DNA of 60,526 nucleotides, from assembly GCA_000320545.1 (NCBI GenBank), contig ADNK01000007.1:75001-135526 (forward strand). The letters are read 5' to 3'. This stretch comes from Bigelowiella natans CCMP2755 (Eukaryota > Cercozoa > Chlorarachniophyceae). Position 1 is the stretch's first letter, and the number at the start of each line of letters is the position of its first letter. The notes below the pieces were generated by a model, which made no database searches, was not told where the DNA came from, and saw only the letters and a list, made by a program, of their open reading frames with translations. Below, piece by piece: positions 23,016-36,057 of this stretch. The translations under genes were made by a program, and so were the position numbers.

Positions 23016-24911
23016 GTCACAGGACTCAATGAGGAGGCTAAACGTAAGCCATGAGGGACCGGAGGGCGAGACCGAAGGAGGACGTGAAACACAACAACCT
23101 GATCAAGAACGAAGGATCCCCGGCCCGACACGTCGCCTTCAGACAGTGTCCGCTCGATCAAATACTCTAAAGGCTTTACATGCACATTTGAAGGGGCTAA
23201 AATCGCAAAATAAGGGGCAAAAGGCCCAATTTCTAAGGTTGACAACCTCTCCTATAGGAATGAATGATATCTCATCACAGTAACACAGTGTCCTTGACAC
23301 CTTGTCTGTTTTTCCTGCTTATACTACAACATATTGAACTTGTAATGAAGGGCCGTTCCGATAGGACAGGCGGTGCGCACACTGCGCAACATTGACGACA
23401 ACATGTGGGTCGCCTCTCGGGACGGGAGCATCCACGTTAGAGACAACATCACTGGCGACCTCCATGCCACGATCGCAGCCAGCAAGCATGTAGATTCCAA
23501 GATCCAGCAGAAGTTCTTCGTCAATGCAATTTTGCGCCGGGGGGTGGAGGTTTGGACTGGCAGCTCCGAAGGCTTCCTTCACCACTGGAAAATGGTGAAT
23601 CAGCACGAGGACGGGCCAACTGAATACTCCTTTCAGGGAAAGTCAAGCATCCACGGGGGCGGGGTTCTTTGCGGAGAGATTACGGAGGAGCACTACTGGA
23701 CGGGGGGACAAGATAGCCAAATCGTACAAGATGGCGACTTGAACAAGAAGTTGCTTGGGCACACGGGCTGGGTTCGCTCCATGGTATATGATGCTGACCT
23801 TGAGGAACTTTGGTCATGTGCTGATGATGGAATTCGTATTTGGGAGGTACGAGCCGTATCCAAAGAAACGCATAAAATTGATGATTCTATGGACATGCTT
23901 TGTATTTTTCGTGTGTTAGCTGTAATTTGTGAATGCCTCGTACATGCATCTTAGGTGTAATTTTATTGTATATGATGGACCATCAGACAAACAGATTTCT
24001 CCAAATCCTCCTGTATTCAATATCATCACCGTTGTGATTGTTGTCTTCAGGTTCCTGTGCAAGAGAGCATCTCTGATGTAGTTGCCTTCATACCCAAAAA
24101 GAGCCTAGCTATTAAGCCAGGCGGGTTAGAAAGCAAAAGCGGTATCAGGCCTCCTTCTTCCCCGTCGCATCATCATGCATCGACGTCGGCAGAGGCCTTG
24201 TGCTTAATACGGGTAGGCGAGTACGCCATGTGGTGCGGCTGTAGTGATGGGACAATCGTCGTACTTGATCGACGCACAAAGGCGATTGTGAAGAAGGTCC
24301 ACGCTCACCCCTCAAAGCGACCTGTATCGTGCCTCTCAGTGGTTGGCAGCTCTGTATGGGCGGGAGGGGCACGTGACTGTGTGACAATCTGGGATCCGGC
24401 GGACTGCAAGTCAGCTGGTAAGATCGGTGTGCCGCAGGGCACTGTCACCTGCATTTCCTTCTCAGCCTCTCGCGTGTGGGTTGGCTCTAGGGCGGGCAAG
24501 TGCTATCTCTACCGTATCTTTCGGATAGATGGTTCTCCCCTCCACCTCAGGAGAGAGGCTGCGCGAGCTACAACACGGGCAGCCTCAAGCAGTCCCCACC
24601 CCACATCGCGTCGTTACGTCAAATCGCCACGTCGCCGCGGAAGTTTCAACTCCTCCTCATCTTCTTCTGTACGAAGAAAAAGCACGCGCAGCGCTGCCAA
24701 GTTGCTACCGAAGGGGGTGATGACTAGCAGACGCGGATCGCTGACGGACATGGTCCGCATGCAAGATCCAAACCGAGCAAAGGTGAAATATCGGCACAAG
24801 GAGACTCAAACAGACCCGTGGCAGTGCCCAAACTACACACGCATATTTGAGGATCTGAAGCTGCTGCAGGCCAAGCTCGATAAGAGTCTCGGCAGGGCAA
24901 AGAAGGGTTTG

Positions 24912-24947
<36 letters not shown>

Positions 24948-25524
24948 ATAGTAGTAGTTTATAATTCGTGTTTGCATGCTGCGCGACTCATTTAAGGAGT
25001 GAGAATCGGTGCGATGATGATGATGATGATGATATGATGTTGGAGGTCGTATATGCTGTATCTGATTTGTCTTCGGATTATTTACACATCCCTCTTCACC
25101 CACCCTTCCACCAACAATCTTCCAAGGTGACGAGGCTGTCAAGACCCTAGAGGCCGTCTGCGCCGAGAATTCTAAGCTGAAGCAAACCATCCAGGACAAT
25201 GAACGCCAGATGGACAAGAACGCAATGGAAATTCTAAATCTCGAGGATACGGCAGAGGCGAATGCACGAAAGTTGAAGAGCCTAGAATCCCAACTGCGCG
25301 ATAAGGCTGCAGCCACTAGCATTGAGCATAAGAAGGCTGATATCGAGAAGAAATCCATGAAGGAGAAGCATGCCAAGGCCTTGAAGGACATGGAGGAGCG
25401 TCTTAGGACGGAATGGGAAGAGAGGGAGAGGCAGTACCAGAGAGAGAAAGAAGAGAGTCGTTTGGCTACTGAGCAGGACAAGAAGCAGATTGCTCAAAGG
25501 AACAGGTCGGTAGAATGTCTTACT

Positions 25525-25573
<49 letters not shown>

Positions 25574-26291
25574 TTACGTATATTCTACGTACTACAAAAC
25601 ATGTAATTGCTCGTCACTGCCCCCTTTTCTCGTTGGCAATAAATGTGACTTATAAACAAGAATTATCACGTGCAATCATCATCGTCGTCATCATCATTAT
25701 CTACAGGGACGAGCAGCGTACTATCACAAAGACGATGGAGGAGAAGATGGCGGAGCAGGAAGCAAGGTTTCAGGCCGAGATTGCACGCCTGAGATCCCAG
25801 CTTGATGCACAACGGAAAGAAAAGGAGGAGGAAATAGCACGGATTAATGCGAAGGCCAAGGTCTCTCTCCCCCCGCTTCATATCAGATACATATTTCTGG
25901 TATGTTTTCCTGATTTCTAGAGGGTACAACAATAGGTCGACGCAGAGAAAGCACGTTTGAAGGCAGAAGAGAAGGTGAAGTTAATCAAGGAGCAACAACA
26001 AAAACCACGAGCTGCTGCTTTCCAGTGTACTCCTGAACAAGCAAGACGACTGAGGTGCAGAAGAAGCTCAAATCGTTATCGTTGTTGTTGCTGCTGCTGC
26101 TGCTGTTGTTGCTGCTACTGTTATTGCTGTTGTCTACACCTCGGTTTACATCGTTGTCATCGTCTTTATCATCATCATCATCTTCATCATCATCGCCATC
26201 ATCAGAGTGATCGGGGAGTATGCATCGATTGCGCTGAAAACGGTAGTTCGCGTCTCCTTTGTACATAGTTAGGAACGAGGAGGGGAGAGCT

Positions 26292-26328
<37 letters not shown>

Positions 26329-27856
26329 ATCCTCACCATTCTTCATTTCTATCTATGATTCAGCGCATTGCCTGGTCAGATCCCACTATCGTGTTAAGCT
26401 CGCTCGCACAGGCCAAACTTCTCGCAGCGCTAGTGGAGGATATTAACGGAGATTTCATCGATGGTATTTCATGTGTTGTGCGGCGGGTGTCAATTGTGCG
26501 TGTGCGATGGCTATCTGCATGCATCTGTTTATGTACAACCCATCGTCATTGTACCCCACTTTTCTGCCCACGTACATGATATCAGTGCGAGCTCTGAGCA
26601 AGGTGGTGGACGACGGTACACTACTGAAGGAATTTTGTTCTCCCCCCTCCTCGTCGTCATCCGAGACAAAGGCGGCTATTTATCAGAACGCCACACTCCT
26701 GGTATGCATTCGTTAGACCAACCGACGACGAGTCGAAAGAATGATTACGAAGGACGATGACGATGACAATGTTGATGATGATGATGATGATGATGATGAT
26801 AATGGTGTTGTAATGGTGGTCGTCGTCGTGTTTATAGGTGGAATCTCTGGGAGCTGCTGGCCTTGAAACCCCGGATTTGGATCTTGTAGTAGCAATATAA
26901 GAGCGATGAGAGAATAACAAGCCAGAGGGGTAGCGCAGGGGGCACACCACTGCCTTCCTCTGCTTTTGTGACATAAAGATGCAAATCTATCTAAGCAGTC
27001 TGAGGGGGGGGAATAGAATATGTGGAAATGATCCTGAGAAATGCTTACAGAACAGAAGAACGAGCGCTCTTTCCTCCCCCCTCCCAACCCACTCCATATC
27101 TCTTTTTCTCTTTCCCCCCCTCCCCACTAGGCCCTGATGAGCGAATGCATGGGGAACACGGCGTCGTCGTCCATCGATATGTGGATCGATCTCGGCTGGA
27201 CGGTTTGCTCGCATCATCTCCAAAGATTCCTTAGAAACGACACATCGTATCGTCGCCGGTTCTTCTGGAGCAAGCTTCCAGGAGGATCGGGTCATATGCA
27301 GGTAGTAATAGTACTACTAGTAGTAGCAGTAGCAGTGTTTGCTGCTGCCGCTAGTGGAACTGGGGGTCTTGTCCATCTCCCCCTTCCCCCCCCCCCTTCT
27401 CCCCTCTCCTCCCCTTCCGTTCCTTTATCTTTCCACGGTCGAGGTCAGTACGTGTTAAAATGCATAAAATCACGACGACAACAGACGAGTGAGGCGTTGG
27501 AGACGTGGGTGTGTTGGCGACTATCGCGGCAAGAGGCGCACCCCAGCGATGATGCCAACGGCCATCAAAGCGTAGTGAGGAGTAAGAAGAACAACAACAG
27601 TAACAAGAAGAAGGAGAAGGAAATGGCGCTGTTTGCTGCCACCAAGGATAATTGTGATCTATGGGGGCAAGGTCATTTGATTCTTGATCGAGGAACGTGA
27701 GAGAGTGAATATGATGGAGGGAGGGAGGAGAGGGGGGGGGGGGGATAAAGTAGATCGCAAGTAGTAGTCGTCGGAATGACGACATGATACGATATGAGTT
27801 CTCCTCGTCCACCTCTGCCTTTCAGTTTGTAATATACATTATTTATGGAATTCTCT

Positions 27857-27892
<36 letters not shown>

Positions 27893-28356
27893 TGTACACG
27901 TAACACATTTGCCTATGTATATGCGATCTAAATACGTGCGTGTATTGTAGGTGCCATACAGTGCAAGCTCGCTGCTGCAAACATGGATATGGTATATATT
28001 ATCGATGTGAGTCATGAAGAACACGGTTGGCATGCGTGGTACATCGCTATCACCGAAGGAAAACGACACTGCCTTTCATCTGTGCTTTCTTGGATGTTGT
28101 CATACTAGATGAATGCCCTTCTGTGTGTTTTCTCTGGGTTGTGATAGGACGGAATCGACGTTGTTGTTATTGTTGTTGTTGTTGTCTGGGGAGTGATTTA
28201 TGATTATTGTTATCCTTCTTGTTGTTCTTGTTGTTGTTCGTTTTCGATTGCGTTGGTAGGACGAAGATCAGCTTGGCCTCCTATTGAGCGAGGAGAAGGT
28301 GAGAAAGGAAAGAGCAGCAGCCTGTCACCGCGATTGAATGCACGTGTCGTCAAGAT

Positions 28357-28420
<64 letters not shown>

Positions 28421-28515
28421 AGGGAACCAGTTTCATAACAAGAAGATGACAACGACGACGATGATGAAGAAGAAGAAGGATCTAATATTAAGTTGGACTT
28501 TCATCTTTAACACTT

Positions 28516-28568
<53 letters not shown>

Positions 28569-29077
28569 ATACAATGCAGGGAGCGAAGCGATTAGCAGCT
28601 GTCGGAAACGCGGTCGCATGGATTTATTCTTTTACGATGTATCTTGTTTTTGCGCAACAGAAAGATTGTTTGTAGTTCTGTACCGCCTCAGTTCGCTCTT
28701 TCGAGGAACATCTCTCGTATTTAGAGAGCATTTAGAGAGCATTTAGTCACAATTTGTGCTGAAATCCTCCCCCCCTCCCTATCCTGCCTATTATTCCTCT
28801 GTTTTTCCACTTCTTTCTGCCTTCGATCCTTCACGTAGCTACGAGGAGGTGGAGGTGGTAAGTTATCAATGAATGTATCACACTTGAGAGAGAACAATAA
28901 ACAGCAGTGCCAAGAAGGATGTCGCAGACAACGACGCCTAAAGCGACAAATAAAAGATTGATTACTGTCGTTTCAAAAACCTAGCTAGTGTGCGTGTGCG
29001 TGTGCGTGTGCATGTACATGTGTGTGTAATGTGAGTGTTTTATGTGGTTTCGCCTTTCCTGCGCCCTCCTCCTCCTC

Positions 29078-29108
<31 letters not shown>

Positions 29109-29528
29109 AATCCCCCCATCATAATCGGTGATGATGCTAGCGATCGCTATTGCTGTTGCTTCTTACCAGGGCATCAAGTAGGAAAGCTTGCAGGCCTATT
29201 CCTCCACGCCTCTTCATCCACGTCATCGAGGTCGGCTCTCAACCCCCCTCTCCACCTGATGATATAGATGATAGTAGTGATGATAATGCCAGGCGCGAAA
29301 TGCGACAGAACCAATATATAAGCCTTATACTAGCAAGTGAGGGCAGCCTGATCATTGATAATTGCATGATATCATCAGCACAAGTGATCCTACTACTACT
29401 GCTGCTACTGATCTAAGAACTGGCATGGAATATAATAAGGCCTTTTCCACGGTGTGCTAGCTTGCTTGTTTGTTTATTTTTCTCCTCCTCTCCATCTTAT
29501 TGTCAATTGATTGGTCGAATATTTTTCC

Positions 29529-29563
<35 letters not shown>

Positions 29564-30374
29564 ATATTTATATGTATATATTTTCATATATGTATGTTGT
29601 GTATGTTGTGTGTGTGTGTGTTTTGTGTGATAGTGAAAACAACATGCATTTGTATAACACACCCTCCTCACGCAACAGTTGATGTACAACATGTGGAGAT
29701 CTGGGGGCGGGGCAGAATCACTCGAGAAGTAAGCATCATAGTAATTAAAATAGATTGGAAGTAGCATTCGAGAGGATTGATGGAATCAGTAGCAATAGTA
29801 GTAGTAGTAGTAGCATTGTAGTTGCCAGACACTTGTAATCATAATGGAGATTTCCCTCCCTCCCCGAACACGCCCAATTCAAATGTACCCTCAGAGAAAT
29901 CATGGACAAAGAAGATGGAGAGTCTCACCGAGGAGTCGGTCAGATGATTCTCCTCTTAGCTATTATTCGCCTTATTCATCTCTCCCTTGGTCATCGTCTC
30001 TATTTGGATACTCTTCTACTTTCCAACCACAATTATGATGATGCAAGGACTCGAGGAACATGATGCTTTTTAAGCGCCGCCTCCTTCTCCTCCTCCTCCT
30101 CTTCCTCCTCCTCCTCCTCCTCAATACAATGTCGCAAGGAATCGATAGCATGTACCTTGATTCATAAACAACATCCCAGATAACCAGGCATGTTCATCTA
30201 GCAACACCACAGCAGCAGCAGCAGCAGCAGCAGTGGCCGATTTGTCCTCTTCTGAGGAGCGAATGGAGTCACAGCTGCGCAATTGGGTGAATCGACTGTT
30301 GAACTTAAAGGTAGTAGTGGTAGGAATACCAGCAGTAGAAGGAGGGAGAAAAGGAGTCTTATGATATCATCATT

Positions 30375-30412
<38 letters not shown>

Positions 30413-30644
30413 CTCTCTGTCGCCTATTAGGGATCTTCCCGTGTAGGCCGACTATATTCCGCTGTTAATGACGGGCTGCTGCTCCTGAGAGTGTTGGACA
30501 CGTTGTCGAAAGGTATTATCATTCCGGAGGGGGGGGGGGGGGGGAGGTTGGACAGGATGAATCAATTCGCTACTGCTCCTATTGCTTCAGTCTGCTTTCT
30601 GTGCGTGCATCCATCATGTGTATTGATGATGATAGTAGTGGGGT

Positions 30645-30682
<38 letters not shown>

Positions 30683-31071
30683 GCTTAGATTGCACACAAA
30701 TGATTATCCACTTCCTCCGACCCCCCCCCCTTTTTGCTCTTTCTTCTTCTTGTTTTTTTCACCCAATCATCATCACCGCCACCACCACCACCACTATCAT
30801 TCTTTTTGATTTATCATACTGCTCCCCCAACCGTCAGGAATAGTAGACTGGAGGAAGGTGGAGATGAATCCCACAAATCAGTTCAAAGTAGTAATACTAT
30901 TAGTAGCAGTAGCAGTAGCAGCAGTGGTAGTAGTAGTACATGCGCATCACATAGACATAAGAGCAGTAAGAAGAAGAAGAAGAAAATGAGGAATGCGTTG
31001 TCTCCCATCATGACGACAAGCTGTGACTAGTTTTACTACAATAAACAGCACAATGACACTGCTTTCCACCC

Positions 31072-31107
<36 letters not shown>

Positions 31108-32315
31108 CGATGATGATGACGATAACAACAGTGTATATCAAACAATAACTACGCCGTTGAGTTGGCGACACAGGTCAGCAGTCTCTCACATCGTCACACA
31201 CAGAACATACCCTCGATCATTAAGGATTTTGCTCTCCTCGCTTTGGTGGCAGTGTAGCGCAAACAACATTCTTTTCGAGGATTGAGTGTAGCGATCCCGC
31301 ATTGCAGATTTCCATCGTGTACGGCTTGTTTTCCCATACGTGCCCTGAGAATGTTGTTATTACTAGAATACTCTGTTTTTTAATCTTCTCCTCCTCACTT
31401 TCTCATCTCGCTCTTGACCAACAATCCCCTTTCTGTACGCTCTGTACGTGTAGCTGCAAGCAACAACTCATAAGATAACTTCTCCTTCGTTGGTGACCTA
31501 TACTAATATTACTCAATAGGTTCCTTTTCTCTTCTCCCTGGTTGGCATTGCAGGAGTGGTAGTATCATTACGTAAACCGTCTACTGTATCTGAGCAATAT
31601 ATGGCAATAACAACTTATAAATGAATGAATCTGCATCATGCTCTAGCATACAATAATATGCCCCCGCTCCCAATCCTACCAGGATCTTGTGCGCGGCAAC
31701 GAAAAACTGACACTGGCGCTCGTATGGCAGCTGATGCGTTTCCAACTCTTCAAAAACCTAGATCTTCTTCTCTCAGGCAAGAAGAATAACCACCGCAGCA
31801 GCAGCATCGGAAAATCGACAGGAGCCGGGCCATCGTCATCGTTACCATCATCATCATCATCTATAAAGCCAACACTCACTCGCCCACGCACAGGAAGTGG
31901 CAGCAAGCGATTCAACGAGAAGACGTTGCTTGAGCACGCGAACAAGGCCGTCCACCGCGCCTTCAAAGAGTGTAAAGGTGCCGCGTGGAGAGAAATCGTC
32001 GACGAGTCTTCGGAGACGCGGCTGTCCTCGTTCTCGGATGCGCATCTGGCTAATTCACACTACATGTTGGTGCTTCTTGCGTGGGTAATACACCCTGTTA
32101 GCAGCAGCATTCCATGGAAGCTGGTCACAGCAGGAAGAAGTGCAGATGAAAAGAGCGACAACGCGAAACTACTGATCTCGTTAGCGAGGAAGCACGGCGC
32201 AACCGTCTACATTATGCCTAGGGATGTAGTGGAACTCAAGACTGATATGATCGTCACCCTTATTGCAGCTATCTTAGGGCTGTCCGTTGGAAAGAAAAGG
32301 AAAAGAAATTTGTAA
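22990..32315 (+). CDS. WD40 - coiled-coil - tandem calponin-homology (fimbrin-like) protein
   Basis: N-terminal exons 22990-23043 (start uncertain; next ATGs at 23008 and 23029), 23370-23846 and 24051-24906 encode WD40-like blades (MWVASRDGSIHVRD, LWSCADDGIRIWE, MWCGCSDGTIVVLD, VWAGGARDCVTIWD). A KETQTDP motif follows (24798-24818). Exons 25127-25505, 25707-25860 and 25936-25974 form a long charged coiled coil. Helical linker exons follow: 26364-26463, 26592-26701, 26838-26885, 27131-27202, 27271-27301, 27951-27991, 28260-28298 and 28580-28612. Two CH domains end the protein. The first uses 30202-30310, 30431-30512, 30838-30887, 31132-31173, 31520-31555 and the start of 31683-32315 (signatures NDGLLLLRVLD, NNYAVELA, FLFSLVGIAG, NEKLTLALVWQLMR). 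The second is within 31683-32315 (SDNAKLLISLARKHGATVYI). The pair matches the second actin-binding unit of fimbrin/plastin. Splicing between 28840 and 30200 is unresolved, so two adjacent genes cannot be excluded. Confidence 0.75.
24798..24818 (+). other. TQT motif in KETQTDP, candidate dynein light chain LC8 site
   Basis: Codons read Lys-Glu-Thr-Gln-Thr-Asp-Pro just before the coiled coil. The K-x-T-Q-T pattern with a preceding disordered Ser/Arg region fits known LC8 (DYNLL) binding sites, which usually lie next to coiled coils. Binding is inference. Confidence 0.55.
25526..25571. repeat. (GA)n microsatellite in an intron
   Basis: A pure GA run just after the donor of the intron at 25506 in the WD40/CH gene. 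Confidence 0.95.
28364..28414. repeat. (GA)n microsatellite in an intron
   Basis: A long GA run in the intron after exon 28260-28298 of the WD40/CH gene. A (CT)n run at 28518-28553 lies in the same intron, so the two ends could pair in the transcript. Confidence 0.95.
28518..28569. repeat. (CT)n-(GT)n microsatellite near an intron 3' end
   Basis: A CT run followed by a short GT run, 10 nt before the acceptor at 28579. It is complementary to the GA run at 28364 in the same intron. Confidence 0.95.
29534..29562. repeat. (AT)n microsatellite
   Basis: A pure AT run inside the unresolved intronic part of the WD40/CH gene. Confidence 0.9.
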
Positions 32316-33160
32316 GCAATAATCTAGTACGTAATGATGGTGGCTGTGGTGACTAAATGTCTAGATATGGACGCTTGAGTGCCAATACGATTGGTTTCTT
32401 ACGAAGCAACGACAACAAGAGGCAAATGAACCTTTTGTAGCGCGGCGACATGCAATAGTGCAGCATGCATAAAAGAATAACCGTAGCTCGCGCGCAGTCT
32501 AGGCTAGCTAGAGCGCGTGACAAGACGACCACCGAGGGTTGTAGTAATGGTGATGATGATGATGATGATGATTCCATGCTAGAATGGCTACGGTTCTATC
32601 GGTCATTGAAATGAGGAAGAAAGCGAAGATAGGCCAGAATGGCAGCTGCATGCATGCGCTAGTATGCTCGCCGTGCCGATAATATGACACGAAGGGAAAA
32701 TGTTAACACTGCTCGGAGTCGTTGCAGCACAGTGGAGCGGCACACTCAAATACTCTAATTATACTCATATCACTCTAGATATATTCACAACGTGTGTCCC
32801 TTCCTAGCTAGTTATCTTCGATTCTTCTAGTTATTATGTTATGCCGAATATAAATTGGGCTTCATGCAAATTGAGATTGCTTGCATAGATTAGGCCAGCA
32901 TTCTAGCTAGCTACTAGCTAGCATTCTAGCATTGCGTGTCCCTCACCAACCGTTCTATTATTTCCAGATTTGCTGCACCATCGCCATCATGCATGCTAGC
33001 TAGCTAGCTAGCATGGGCATCTAGACATCTGCTATTGTATCGCTGGTGAGTGCATTTGCATGTCTAGATATCTCTAGATATCGATATAACAAATACTATT
33101 AATAAGAGCACTAGAGCAATCTTAGAGGGGACGTAAGCTTTGTTGGACGCTATTTGCTAC
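32316..33160. other. Convergent intergenic spacer 4, strongly CTAG-rich
   Basis: No exon. It separates the CH-domain gene and the coiled-coil gene tail-to-tail. I count by eye about 22 CTAG tetramers between 32450 and 33120, including ctagctagctagctagc at 32997-33013 and ctagctagctactagctag near 32912, plus gcatgcatgc words and ctagatatctctagatatc near 33065. About 2-3 would be expected by chance. Confidence 0.9.
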
Positions 33161-33848
33161 CTACATTCCACCAGATTCCGCAATCTTGCGACGGGCTGCT
33201 GCTATGTATTGCTTCGCTAGCTCGGAAACCTGCTTTTCAACTTCCTTCTCCATCATCTACAAAATAACACATACAGAAGACAGCAAATCAATACAAAAAC
33301 AACAACAACAACAACAACAACAACCCACCCCTTTCAGATAGACAGAGCCACTACCGCCACTACCACCACCACCCTGTCTAGTTAATAATAATCGATATAA
33401 TCCTCACCTTTGAGTACTTGAGCATTTTTTTAGTGAACAGCTTTTGCTTCTTGTCCATCGCAACTTCCTGAGAGCAAAGAAGGGGTTAGGAGAAGGAGAC
33501 TGGATACATACGTAGTACCACAGGGAGAGCTGTAATACATAGGTAGGTAGCAACAACCTTGCTCGATTCTAAGTTGGACTGAAGTTCCTCGCCGATCTTT
33601 CTCAGCCTCAAAGCAATTTCTTGCTTCAATTTATCAACCTACAAAGAATGATCGACGACGGGACTTGCTCTTAGCCGAATATACATGCTTAGCAGCACAT
33701 CCTGGGCTTGTTGTATGCAGGTGTTCGTTGCGTGTAATGTTGTTGTGTTGATAGTGGATTATAATAACGTACACGATCGAGGAACTCCTGCTTTGTCTCG
33801 GTGTACAAAGTTATTGTTTCGTGGAGAAGCTGCCCTTTTCTGTTTTGT

Positions 33849-33893
<45 letters not shown>

Positions 33894-33999
33894 TGCTTGT
33901 GCGCGCGTGCGTGCGTGATAACACGGAAAATGATGATGATGATGATGATGATGATGATAATGATGATGATGATGACAACTGATAGGTGAAAGCAGACTA

Positions 34000-34034
<35 letters not shown>

Positions 34035-36051
34035 ACTACAAAAACACACGCACTTCACTTCGACTACTCTCCTCCCTCCTTATCATACAGATGATGCAAA
34101 CCTGAGATCTAGCTCTCGCTTAAAGTCGCTGAGATTGTCCCGCAGTGAGTCTCGTTGCTGCGCGTAAGTCGCTTCTCTTATCCGTGTGGTGAACAAAGCT
34201 TCCACCTAAGGATAAGGATAAGGATGGATGGGTGGGTGGATGAAGAGGATGTGTGCATGTATTAGATTTTACAAAAAAAAGTCTTAAAGAACATAGAGAG
34301 AACGACGATTCCAGGACTCATGTTGCCTCTCCTTCATCACAGGGACGTATTTATACGCGTTTGCCCGGAAATGACGGTAACACATATAGGCGAAGGCAAC
34401 TCGTCACTTGTCCTCCTCCTCCTCCTCCTCCTCTTTTGAGTCATCACACTGCTACCCTACCACTCCTACGAGCACTACTAAGCAACTCACACCATCGTCA
34501 TTGATATAATCGCACCGCACCTCTTCCCTCGTTTTGTCACATCGGTACTGCAATCTAGAGAGCGCGTTCTTCATGTCCATGTCGATCTTGCCGCCGATTT
34601 GTTGGCGACAGTCCTCACACGCAACCCACCACCCTATTATTTAGGTGTAGAGGATAACATAATATCGATCACGACGGGACGGACTCCTTTTGTAAATCAT
34701 CTACCCTGCGGTGGTTGGAATCGTCCTCATTGGAGAGGGATTAACGTCATGCAGGAAATGAATAAATGGATGCTTCGGTGATGATCTACTAGGATCACTA
34801 CTACTACTACTGCTACTACTACTTACTACTAACTACCATCAGATGTGAAGTCCAACGACGCAAAACGAGCCTTCTCGTCGTCCGGTTGGTTATTCATGTT
34901 GTTGTTGTTGTTGTTGTTGTTCGGAGAGGTCCCGGGCGTTTGGCTGCCGTGACTTCCAAGAGAGGGAGAGAGCATGTTTGATATCGAGTACCCGTCGGGC
35001 TCAGGGGAGGGGAGAATAGAAGCTATGGCGGAGCTTAGGGCCGCAATGGAATCATCTGCAGGCTGCAGCTCCTGAAGTCTCTCGCGTATGCGACCTAGAC
35101 GCGCCACTTCTTCCATGTACTCCTTTTCCATGCGCTGCAGGATCCTGGGCGACTTGCGCTGGACTTTTCGTAGCCTCTGTATGATGAGTAGCACAACAAA
35201 GCAGCAGCCACGGAGAGGATGGTTGACGAGTGTGAAACAACATCATGATGTTCACACTGTGGTGAAGATAGGTTTAAGCTACTACAGCTGCACATTTTTG
35301 CTCGCCGGGTACTTCTAGCATACGCACACGTACGTACCTGAAGTGCACGTGCGTGGAGGGCGCGGACTCTTGCCATAAGATACAGCGCGTTGGTCTCCGT
35401 CTCCTTCCTGACATCAGAGGTCATTTTGTTCCCCTTTTTCCCAGTCCGATCGTCGAGCTTGAGTCGTCGTATTAGCTCTTGAATATCCTTTTCTACAGCA
35501 TCCGTACTCTCCTGAGAATAGTTAACAACATCGGCTGTTCAATTTCCATCTAGTAGCGATATGGTTTTCTAGGCACAGGTGCACGTGTTATAGTATTTTT
35601 TTCTCTCGCGCGCCTTCTTTCTTTGCATCTATGCAGAATTGAGCGTGCATGCATACCCCGTAACTTGCCCTAATCCCTATGTTGGAGGGATTATTGCGAC
35701 TTCTGCATCTGGTGAATAGCCCCCAGAAGAGGTCGTTGCAAGTCTTCGTCTGCAGTAAAGGAGGACGGTTCAGGGGCATGCATGTTGGGTTAGAGGTGAA
35801 TTGAAGATTATTCCAAGTTTCTTGTCTATTCATCCAACCTTGAGAGCTGACGATAACTTATGTATAGAGCGTGGATTTCCGTTGAGTGTGAAAAACAAGG
35901 CGAGGATGCACAACATGGAGAGGGCGAGACTCTTTTGCATTGCCCTTCTAGTCCAGCGAACCATCGCCATAGGATGAATGCCGTTGCAGGCGACGAACCG
36001 CTTCGAACGATGGGTAATTTGTGACGAAGGTGTGCGATTGAGGTAGGGCAA
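33161..36051 (-). CDS. Signal-anchored coiled-coil protein, 9 exons, 415 aa
   Basis: Exons 36051-35839, 35511-35338, 35176-34837, 34633-34521, 34205-34102, 33839-33773, 33638-33558, 33467-33408 and 33256-33161 close exactly in phase with a TAG stop. Near the N-terminus is a hydrophobic stretch (LALSMLCILALFFTL); start codons at Met1, Met28 or Met30 are all possible, and the latter two would make it a normal signal peptide or anchor. Helical segments rich in Lys, Glu, Arg and Gln fill most of the rest and should form coiled coils. Around residue 150-200 there is a disordered insert with a run of about eight Asn. A CEDC motif sits at about 205. The family is not recognised. It could be a lumenal or secreted structural protein. 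It is head-to-head with the next gene. Confidence 0.8.
33849..33893. repeat. (TG)n microsatellite in an intron
   Basis: A TG run next to the acceptor side of the exon at 33839 in the coiled-coil gene. (ATG)n and (ACT/GCT)n runs at 33930-34035 lie in the same intron. Confidence 0.95.
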
Positions 36052-36057
36052 GAAGGG

